Assembly (NCBI GenBank): GCA_023252315.1
Contig: JAJPEB010000010.1
Coordinates: 1 to 17,020 of the forward strand
Length of the DNA: 17,020 nucleotides
Origin: Candidatus Woesearchaeota archaeon
Lineage (GTDB): Archaea > Nanobdellota > Nanobdellia > Woesearchaeales > UBA525
Reading direction: 5' to 3'
Part shown: positions 11,828 through 17,020 of the stretch, piece by piece
Layout: each line of letters begins with the position of its first letter
Numbering within the stretch: the stretch's first letter is position 1
Translations under genes and position numbers: made by a program
The notes under the pieces: generated by a model
Told to the model about the DNA's origin: nothing
The model's database searches: none
Seen by the model: only the letters and a program-made list of their open reading frames with translations

Positions 11828-13192
11828 TCAGCGGTCCTCTTTCCCCGCGTGCGCCCCCGCGAGCACCTCGTCGAAGCGCTGCGAGCGGTGGAAGACGAGC
11901 GAGGTCTTGCCGCGCGTCGTCTTGCGCAGGAATCCTCTCCCGACGAGGTCGAGCAGGTCCGTCCTCGCCGTCTGGTAGACGACGCCGAAGATGTTCTGGT
12001 ACTGGCGTATCGTCATGGTCCTCGTGGGCTCCGTCTCGAACCTGCGCAGCGCGTCCGCCTGGCGCTCGTTGATCCCGCCGAAGGTGAGGAACTTGTAGCC
12101 CTCCCGCTTCTCCTTGCCCCTCTTGCGCACGTACGCCTTGAGGTCGACGAGCGCGAGGTGCAGCGTCTTGAGCATGAAGTGGATGAAGTAGGTGAGGTCG
12201 TTCTGGTCGGTCTCCACGTACTGGTACGCCCTCGCGTACTGCGCGGGCGCGCGCACGATCGTGCGGGAGATCGACGCGTAGCTCGCCCGCCAGTAGTCGT
12301 TCGAGAGCAGGTACCAGTAGAAGACCGCGCGCGCCGTCCTGCCGTTGCCGTCGGCGAACGGGCGCAGGTACCCCACGAGAAAGTGCAGCGCGCTCGCCTT
12401 GAGGACGGGGTGCATGAACGGGTCCTTCTCGCGCTTGTTCGCGAACGCGCACAGCGAGTCGACGAGCCCCGGGAGCTGCGCGGACGGCGGGGGCACGTAG
12501 ACCGTCTCGTTCGTCTCGCTGTCGACCACCCCCTCGTCGTCGGTCGAGCGGAACCTGCCCTCGTCCTCCTTGCGCGCGAGCGTGTCCTTCGTGATCGCGG
12601 CGTGGAGCTGCAGGAGCATCTGCGCGGTCAGCTTGCGCCCCTTGAGCTTCGGGAGCTCGAGCAGCGCGCGATAGTTGTTCGTGACCATGCGCTCGTCGCG
12701 GGTGCGGGGCCTGCGCTGCGCGCGCAGCATCTCCTTCGCTTCCGTCCTCGTGGTCGCCGCCCCCTCGAGCCTGCTCGACGCGATCGCCTCCTCCATGAGC
12801 GAGCTGAGCAGATACGTGGTCTTCTCCTCCTCGGGCACGAGCGGCTCCGAGCGCAGCGCGCCCCCGAGGCTCATGTCGAGCTCGCGCAGCACCTGGACCA
12901 TGTAGTCGGTGATGGAGTACCTGAACATGAACCGCTCGTCGCCCGTGTCGAGCAGCGGGCAGTCGCGGTAGGTGGAGCTGCGGGTGACCTTCACCATCGC
13001 CCACACGAGCTCCTTGTCCTTGCCGTCTGGCACCTGCGTGTAGACGAACTCGTTCCAGTGCAGGTAGAGCCTGTTGCACGCCCGGATCGCCTCGAGCACC
13101 TGCGCGTCCTGGAAGTACTCGCCGATCCTCTTCTGGTTGCCCGCCTTCCTCAGGATCTCGCCGAAGGGCTGCGGCGCCGCGACCTTCTTCAT
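11828..13192 (-). CDS. Fic/DOC-family protein with winged-helix tail, catalytic His replaced by Arg
   Basis: A 454-residue Fic protein; the family usually transfers AMP from ATP to a hydroxyl of a target protein. The Fic core motif reads YLRPFADGNGRTAR at 275-288: all of the H-P-F-x-D-G-N-G-R consensus is kept except the catalytic His, which is Arg277 (codon CGC, one transition from CAC). The autoinhibitory [S/T]xxxE[G/N] motif is upstream, SSRLEG at 139-144, as in N-terminally inhibited (class II) Fic proteins. The core continues FYWYLLSNDYW, SISRTIVRAPAQYARAYQY and DLTYFIHFML. The C-terminus (about 380-440: MTIRQYQNIFGVVYQTARTD onward) looks like a winged helix. AMP transfer is expected to be lost, or chemistry changed, if the base call is right. 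A TATA box supports the ATG at 13192. Confidence 0.9.
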   Translation of the reverse strand: MKKVAAPQPFGEILRKAGNQKRIGEYFQDAQVLEAIRACNRLYLHWNEFVYTQVPDGKDKELVWAMVKVTRSSTYRDCPLLDTGDERFMFRYSITDYMVQVLRELDMSLGGALRSEPLVPEEEKTTYLLSSLMEEAIASSRLEGAATTRTEAKEMLRAQRRPRTRDERMVTNNYRALLELPKLKGRKLTAQMLLQLHAAITKDTLARKEDEGRFRSTDDEGVVDSETNETVYVPPPSAQLPGLVDSLCAFANKREKDPFMHPVLKASALHFLVGYLRPFADGNGRTARAVFYWYLLSNDYWRASYASISRTIVRAPAQYARAYQYVETDQNDLTYFIHFMLKTLHLALVDLKAYVRKRGKEKREGYKFLTFGGINERQADALRRFETEPTRTMTIRQYQNIFGVVYQTARTDLLDLVGRGFLRKTTRGKTSLVFHRSQRFDEVLAGAHAGKEDR

Positions 13193-13210
13193 GGCGCGCG
13201 AGAGCCGCGG

Positions 13211-13220
13211 ACACTATAAG
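13211..13220 (-). promoter_or_regulatory. TATA box of the Fic gene
   Basis: CTTATAGTGT on the minus strand is centred about 24 bases before the ATG at 13192. Confidence 0.5.
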
Positions 13221-13303
13221 AAGCTTGCCGAGACGTGCTAAATCGCCGGGCATTAGCAGGTTGCGCCCCGCGCACGCAAGAAACTACTAATAGTAACGGA
13301 ATT

Positions 13304-13334
13304 AGCTCGTTTTATCGAGCTTCTCAGTCGAGAA
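13304..13334. promoter_or_regulatory. Two adjacent small inverted repeats upstream of the ATP synthase operon
   Basis: AGCTCG (13304-13309) pairs with CGAGCT (13316-13321), and directly after it TTCTC (13321-13325) pairs with GAGAA (13330-13334), sharing one base. They sit in an AT-richer patch (about 13280-13340) between the divergent Fic and ATP synthase promoters, about 55 bases upstream of the operon TATA box. They could be regulator-binding sites. No known operator is recognised. Confidence 0.3.
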
Positions 13335-13389
13335 ATGCGCGTATTTTCCCCGGGCTTTTCCCGATCCCCACAGGAGCCGCGGAAGCAAC

Positions 13390-13399
13390 ATTTATATAG
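13390..13399 (+). promoter_or_regulatory. TATA box of the A-type ATP synthase operon
   Basis: ATTTATATAG is an excellent archaeal TATA match, centred about 39 bases before the ATG at 13434. It implies a leader of roughly 12-15 bases that includes the GGTTGGAG segment near the start. Confidence 0.75.
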
Positions 13400-13433
13400 C
13401 CAGGATTTTTCTCCGGTCCCGAGGGTTGGAGAC

Positions 13434-13691
13434 ATGGAGCTTTCAGTCATCGTGAAGGCAGAGGAGAAGGCGGAGGACCTCGTCAGGAAGGCTGAGGAGA
13501 AGAAAGCCTCCGCCATCGCGGCGGCGCTGCGCGAGCGCGAGGAGCGCCTCGCGAATGTGCGCGCGCCCGCGAAGCGGACCATCTCCCTCGCCACGCCTCC
13601 CCCGGACCTTGAGGCACTGCGCGCGTCCGCAGGACGGAACAAGGCGCGCGCGGTGCAGCGGATCCTGGAGGAGTTCTATGCTGCGACCTGA
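13434..13691 (+). CDS. ahaH: A-type ATP synthase subunit H
   Basis: An 85-residue subunit that forms the coiled-coil peripheral stalk together with subunit E, holding the catalytic head against rotation. The first 50 residues are an unbroken charged helix (AEEKAEDLVRKAEEKKASAI and on), as in AhaH; a less regular part follows and the end (ARAVQRILEEFYAAT) is again helical. Length is slightly below the usual 100-110. The ATG at 13434 is chosen over the in-frame ATG at 13335 because it follows the operon TATA box and begins with the expected helix. Position as first gene, directly before subunit I, matches the euryarchaeal-type order H-I-K-E-C-F-A-B-D. Confidence 0.85.
   Translation: MELSVIVKAEEKAEDLVRKAEEKKASAIAAALREREERLANVRAPAKRTISLATPPPDLEALRASAGRNKARAVQRILEEFYAAT
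13665..13672 (+). promoter_or_regulatory. Shine-Dalgarno site deciding the subunit I start
   Basis: TGGAGGAG lies inside the end of subunit H, about 5 bases before the ATG at 13678, and favours that start over the ATG at 13696. Confidence 0.65.
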
Positions 13692-15537
13692 GCCCATGCT
13701 GCGCGTGCAGCTGCTCGCGAAGCGCTCGGACGAGCGCAGGCTCATCGACCTCCTCGCGGACCTCAAGGCCGTGCATCTCGAGAGCCACCGCAAGGAGCGC
13801 ATCTCGGGCACTGAGCTCGACATCGGCACGCCGCTCCAGGGCGCGGACGCGCTCTCGAGCACGCTCACGGTGGTGCGCAGCCTGCTCAGCAAGCTGCCGC
13901 CCTCGAGCGACGCGCGCGTCGCCGCATGGGACGGCGCGATGGGCGACATGGCCGCGCGCGTGGACGCGCTCTCGGCGGAGTACGCGGCGCACGAGGAGCG
14001 CACGCTCGCGCTCTCTCGCGACGCGCAGCGCGTCGCCGAGCAGGAGCGCCTGCTCACCATGGTCCAGGGCCTCGAGGGGCCCGTCGATGCGCTCTTGCGC
14101 GCGCACAGCGTCGAGCCTGTGCTCGCGGCGAGGACGCCGCAGAGCAGGCAGGACGCGCTCAGGGAGGTCAAGCCGCTCATGGAGATGCACGGCCAGGGCA
14201 GCCTGCTCATGATCGTGCGCAAGGGCACGGCGGACGCGGCCCGCGCCGCGCTCAAGGTGGCAGGCTTCGAGATCGTCGAGCTCTCGCCGCTGCGCGGCCT
14301 CGAGGGCACGGTCGTGCAGGCGCGCGAGGCCCTCGCGAGGGAGCGCGAGCGCATCGCGGGGCAGCGCGACGAGGAGGAGTCGTTCTCGCGGCGCTTCGCC
14401 TCGCACGCGGCGTTCCTCAAGGGGAGCGAGCAGGCGCTCGCGCTCGAGCTGCTCAAGGCGCAGGCGCCGCTGCACTTCGGCGAGACCAAGCGCACCGTGC
14501 TCATCCGCGGCTTCATCCCCGAGGCGCAGGAGGCCGCGTTCCGCAGGCGCCTCGAGTCGTCGGGCATCGACACGGTGATGGACCTCGCGCACGCGCACGA
14601 GGCGCCGACGAAGCTCGACAACCCGCCCGTGCTCGACAGCTTCGAGGATCTCGTGCGCCTCTACACGCTCCCGCGCTACAACGAGATCGATCCCACGAGC
14701 CTCATGGCGATCACGTTCCCCCTCTTCTTCGGCTTCATGCTTGGCGACATCGGCTACGGCCTGTGCGTGCTCGCGCTCGCGATCGTGCTGCTGCGCATGC
14801 CGGACCTGAAGGGGTTCGGGAACATCCTTCTCCTCAGCGCGATCGCGAGCGTGGTGTTCGGCGCCGTCTTCGGCGAGTTCTTCGGCCTCGAGCACGTCTT
14901 CGGGCTCGAGCTGCACCCGCTCATCAACCGCGCGCACGACACGACGACGATGCTCCTCATCGCGATCGGCATCGGCGTCGCGCACATCACGCTGGGCCTC
15001 CTCATCGGCATCGTCAACGAGGCGCACCACGAGGGCATCTGGATGGGGCTCCTCAAGAAGGGGAGCTGGATCCTGCTCGAGATCGGCGCGATCCTCGCGG
15101 CCGCGGCCTACGGGCTCCTCAAGACGATTCCCGTGCTCAACCAGATCGCGGTCGCGCCGCCCGTCGCGTGGGCCGTGCTCGCGCTCGCCGTCATCGGCAT
15201 CTACGCGGGCGAGAAGCTGCAGGGCCTCTTCGAGCTGCCCGCGATCTTCGGCAACACGTTCAGCTACGCGCGCCTCGTCGCGATCGGGCTCTCGTCCGTC
15301 TACCTGGCGCTCGTCATCAACGACATGGGCGGCGGGCTCGTGGCCAAGGGCGGTATTTGGCTCGCCGTCGGCATCCTCGTGATCCTCTTCGGCCACGCGC
15401 TCAACCTCGCGCTCGGGCTGCTCGGCCCGTTCCTGCACTCGCTCAGGCTGCACTACGCGGAGTTCTTCACGAAGTTCTACGCGGGCGGCGGCACGGAGTA
15501 CCGGCCGTTCGGGACCGTCGAGGGGGAGCCCCGATGA
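13678..15537 (+). CDS. ahaI: A-type ATP synthase subunit I (membrane subunit a)
   Basis: Subunit I is the membrane stator that forms the ion half-channels against the c-ring. The 619 residues have a soluble N-terminal half with coiled coil (about 1-340) and a C-terminal half with about seven or eight membrane helices. The hinge signature is plain: LPRYNEIDPTSLMAITFPLF at about 328-347, then GFMLGDIGYG. The essential ion-path arginine is in SYARLVAIGL (Arg532). The closing GHALNLALGLLGPFLHSLRL and HYAEFFTKFY are typical. The ATG at 13678 overlaps the end of subunit H by 14 bases and follows a strong GGAGGAG Shine-Dalgarno motif; an in-frame ATG at 13696 is the alternative. Confidence 0.95.
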   Translation: MLRPEPMLRVQLLAKRSDERRLIDLLADLKAVHLESHRKERISGTELDIGTPLQGADALSSTLTVVRSLLSKLPPSSDARVAAWDGAMGDMAARVDALSAEYAAHEERTLALSRDAQRVAEQERLLTMVQGLEGPVDALLRAHSVEPVLAARTPQSRQDALREVKPLMEMHGQGSLLMIVRKGTADAARAALKVAGFEIVELSPLRGLEGTVVQAREALARERERIAGQRDEEESFSRRFASHAAFLKGSEQALALELLKAQAPLHFGETKRTVLIRGFIPEAQEAAFRRRLESSGIDTVMDLAHAHEAPTKLDNPPVLDSFEDLVRLYTLPRYNEIDPTSLMAITFPLFFGFMLGDIGYGLCVLALAIVLLRMPDLKGFGNILLLSAIASVVFGAVFGEFFGLEHVFGLELHPLINRAHDTTTMLLIAIGIGVAHITLGLLIGIVNEAHHEGIWMGLLKKGSWILLEIGAILAAAAYGLLKTIPVLNQIAVAPPVAWAVLALAVIGIYAGEKLQGLFELPAIFGNTFSYARLVAIGLSSVYLALVINDMGGGLVAKGGIWLAVGILVILFGHALNLALGLLGPFLHSLRLHYAEFFTKFYAGGGTEYRPFGTVEGEPR

Positions 15538-15608
15538 CTGCGGCGGCATCCATCACGCTCAGGGAGTTCACGGTGAACGCATTACCAATAACCACAGGAG
15601 GAAACTAG
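15534..15608 (+). CDS. 24-codon mini-ORF between subunits I and K
   Basis: An ATG overlaps the subunit I stop codon as ATGA and opens a frame of 24 codons (MTAAASITLREFTVNALPIT...) ending in TAG one base before the subunit K start. The overlap would let ribosomes finishing subunit I re-initiate and arrive at the K start. No protein family is recognised; it may be a translational coupling device rather than a functional peptide, or mere chance. Confidence 0.3.
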   Translation: MTAAASITLREFTVNALPITTGGN

Positions 15609-15609
15609 C
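15570..15609 (+). promoter_or_regulatory. A-rich leader with strong Shine-Dalgarno before the c-subunit gene
   Basis: From about 15580 the sequence turns A/C-rich and poor in structure (GCATTACCAATAACCACAGG), then AGGAGGAA sits about 7 bases before the ATG at 15610. This contrasts with the GC-rich surroundings and probably boosts translation of subunit K, which is needed in many copies per complex, much like the enhancer before E. coli atpE. Confidence 0.55.
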
Positions 15610-15840
15610 ATGGCAGCAGATATCGGAACAGGACTCATCGGCATTTCGGCGGGGATCGCGATCGTCGGCACCGCGATCGCTGCGGCGTACGCGGAGAAGG
15701 AGATCGGCACGGCGGTCGTGGGCGCGATGACGGAGAAGGAGTCGCTCTTCGGCAAGGGGCTGCTCCTCACGGTCATCCCGGAGACGCTCGTCATCTTCGG
15801 CCTCGTCGTCGCGATCCTCATCCTCGGCCTCGCAGCATGA
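15610..15840 (+). CDS. ahaK: A-type ATP synthase subunit K (c-ring proteolipid)
   Basis: A 76-residue two-helix hairpin that assembles the rotating ion-carrying ring. Helix 1 is about 8-28 (LIGISAGIAIVGTAIAAAYA), the polar loop holds EKEIGTAVVGAMTEKESLFGKG, and helix 2 (about 51-74) contains LTVIPETLVIFGLVVAIL. Glu58 in the PET motif is the ion-binding carboxylate. Helix 1 lacks the glutamine common in sodium-binding rings, so proton coupling is more likely, as inference. This is the single-hairpin form, not a duplicated proteolipid. Its stop codon overlaps the subunit E start as ATGA. Confidence 0.96.
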   Translation: MAADIGTGLIGISAGIAIVGTAIAAAYAEKEIGTAVVGAMTEKESLFGKGLLLTVIPETLVIFGLVVAILILGLAA

Positions 15841-16388
15841 AGCCCCAGGAATTCGCGGATTCACTCCTCGCGGACGCGAAGAAGAGGACGGCCGAGATCG
15901 AGCGCGAGGCGCGCGACGAGGTGCGCAGGCTCGAGGCGGAGACGGAAGCGCTCGTGAAGGAGAAGACCGACCTCCTCTCGGCGCAGGTGCGCGCGGAGGA
16001 GGAGCGCGAGCGCAGGCGCAAGGAGGCGCGCGCCAAGCTCGAGCACTCGCTCGCGCAGCTGCAGTGCCGCAAGGACCTGCTCGACGGCGCGTTCGAGGAG
16101 GCCTCGGCCAGGCTCGCGGCTCTCTCCGGCGCCGAGCGCAAGCGCCTGCTCGACGCGCTCTGGAGCGACGCCTCGGCGCAGCTCGACATCGGCGACATCG
16201 AGGCCGCGGAGAAGGACGCGCCCGCGCTGCGAGAGAGGGGGAACGTCGTTGGCACGATCAGCTCCATCGGCGGCTTCGTCGCGCACAGCAAGGACAAGGC
16301 CCTCTCGGTCGACATGCGCTTCGAGACGCTGCTCGGCACGCTTCGCGAGCGCAATGCGCGTGAGGTCGCGCAGGTACTCTTCGGGTGA
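15837..16388 (+). CDS. ahaE: A-type ATP synthase subunit E
   Basis: A 183-residue peripheral-stalk subunit that pairs with H. The first 100 residues form a long charged coiled coil (ADAKKRTAEIEREARDEVRR and KTDLLSAQVRAEEERERRRK), and the C-terminal 80 residues are a compact alpha/beta domain that binds the catalytic head (GTISSIGGFVAHSKDKALSV, then FETLLGTLRERNAREVAQVLFG, the typical L-R-x-x-x-x-x-E-V-A-x-x-L-F end). Length is near the usual 185-200. The start overlaps the K stop by the ATGA arrangement, showing translational coupling. Confidence 0.93.
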   Translation: MKPQEFADSLLADAKKRTAEIEREARDEVRRLEAETEALVKEKTDLLSAQVRAEEERERRRKEARAKLEHSLAQLQCRKDLLDGAFEEASARLAALSGAERKRLLDALWSDASAQLDIGDIEAAEKDAPALRERGNVVGTISSIGGFVAHSKDKALSVDMRFETLLGTLRERNAREVAQVLFG

Positions 16389-16390
16389 GC

Positions 16391-17020
16391 ATGGCGAGAG
16401 CGACGATGACGGACGGGTACACCGCGACGAGGGTGCACGCGATGAGGACGAAGCTCATCAGCCCCACGGAGTACGAGCGGCTGCTCAAGATGAGCGAGCG
16501 CGAGATCATCAACTACCTCCAGGGCACGGAGTACCGCGAGGACGTCGACGCGCTCGCGATCGGCGACCTCGACGACCCTGAGACGATCGACCGCATCCTC
16601 GCGCACAACGACGAGCGGATGCTCGAGAAGCTCATCGGGATCTCGAGCGAGCGCTTCCGCCGCGTGCTCGACCAGACGCTGCTGCGCAACGACCTGTGGA
16701 ACGTCACCGTCATCGCGGAGGCGGTGTCCGGGGGCTCGGACCCGAAGCGGGCGCTCGAGCTCTACGGCCGGCGCGGCAGGTCCGACGTCTCGGCGCTGCT
16801 CGAGGCGAAGGGCATCGCGCAGCTCGCGGCGCTCGCGTCGCGGGCCATCCCGGGCCTGGGCGAGAGGGCAGGCAGCTTCGAGGAGTTCGTGAGCCTGCTC
16901 GCGCGCAGGCGCGCGGACGCGTACCGCGAGCAGCTGCCCCACCTCGGCACGGACAGCTACCTCATCGACGAGCAGAACCTGCTCGCGCTCGTGCGCGAGA
17001 AGCGCGAGGGCGTGGCGCCC
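16391..17020 (+). CDS. ahaC: A-type ATP synthase subunit C (3' end outside window)
   Basis: Subunit C is the funnel-shaped adaptor that connects the c-ring to the central rotor stalk. The first 210 residues are visible. The N-terminal signature is YTATRVHAMRTKLISPTEYE, then LLKMSEREIINYLQGTEYRE, which matches the conserved ATRVRAMKSKLL and Y-L-x-x-x-E-Y segments of the family. The remainder is all helical, as expected. The frame stays open at the window edge; family length is about 350. ATG at 16391 is used; an in-frame GTG at 16385, overlapping the subunit E stop as GTGA, and an ATG at 16406 are alternatives. Subunits F, A, B and D are expected further right. Confidence 0.9.
   Translation, partial: MARATMTDGYTATRVHAMRTKLISPTEYERLLKMSEREIINYLQGTEYREDVDALAIGDLDDPETIDRILAHNDERMLEKLIGISSERFRRVLDQTLLRNDLWNVTVIAEAVSGGSDPKRALELYGRRGRSDVSALLEAKGIAQLAALASRAIPGLGERAGSFEEFVSLLARRRADAYREQLPHLGTDSYLIDEQNLLALVREKREGVAP

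Noticed and set aside
10153..12072. Long plus-strand frame across the ATPase, the cysteine-rich gene and the Fic gene end
   Set aside because: Low-complexity Arg/Ala/Val translation with no motif; it is antisense to well-supported minus-strand genes.
13335..13433. Upstream ATG extending subunit H by 33 residues
   Set aside because: The operon TATA box lies inside this extension, and the added residues do not look like subunit H.
13926..15608. Long plus-strand frame overlapping subunit I in another phase
   Set aside because: Its translation is Arg/Ala-rich without motifs, while the subunit I frame has strong family signatures and a Shine-Dalgarno site; only its last 25 codons, the mini-ORF, are kept as a weak candidate.
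1..17020. CRISPR arrays, insertion sequences, integrase or attachment sites
   Set aside because: No spaced direct repeats, no transposase or integrase motifs and no flanking duplications were visible.

Overview
This is a GC-rich archaeal chromosome segment. Several things point to Archaea: a Nop5-fibrillarin pair (box C/D sRNP core), an archaeal TrmI tRNA methyltransferase, the start of an A-type ATP synthase operon in the order H-I-K-E-C, and archaeal promoters. Nearly every transcription unit has a TATA element centred about 24-28 bases before its start codon, so most mRNAs should be leaderless or nearly so. Shine-Dalgarno motifs appear mainly inside operons and before the superoxide dismutase. 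Compact genes and a shortened Nop5 would fit a DPANN-type lineage such as Micrarchaeota or Diapherotrites, but that placement is only a guess. Codon use is strongly GC3-biased across the genes, and I see no insertion sequence, tRNA, rRNA or CRISPR array.

Left part (1-5235). The window opens inside an unrecognised gene. A GNAT acetyltransferase follows, then a roughly 500-base gap that does not look coding. This gap holds a 13-bp inverted repeat and a second TATA-led segment that could be a small RNA. Next come nop5 and fibrillarin, which together 2'-O-methylate RNA under box C/D guide RNAs. A small unknown minus-strand gene ends against fibrillarin and diverges from lemA. A 62-residue protein, a small membrane protein and trmI (minus strand) complete this part.

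Middle part (5236-9403). One near-palindromic TATA box sits symmetrically between trmI and an unknown 191-residue gene. It is followed by a sugar-phosphate nucleotidyltransferase with a left-handed beta-helix tail, a manganese-type superoxide dismutase, and a 505-residue protein carrying a recognisable but divergent protein-kinase core.

Right part (9209-13192, all minus strand). In transcription order this holds a Fic-family protein whose catalytic histidine position is arginine, a secreted cysteine-rich protein, an Mrp/NBP35-type P-loop ATPase lacking the usual CxxC, a translationally coupled ferredoxin with a long Ala/Pro linker and only three cluster cysteines, and a 64-residue remnant of an Lrp/AsnC regulator. 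The ATPase-ferredoxin pair may work together in iron-sulfur handling or electron transfer.

Far right (13193-17020). A leader region with small hairpins precedes the A-type ATP synthase operon: H and E (peripheral stalk), I (membrane stator with the proton-path arginine), K (c-ring) and C (central stalk adaptor), which runs off the window. Genes overlap or touch, except before K, where a 24-codon mini-ORF and an A-rich, strong Shine-Dalgarno leader lie.
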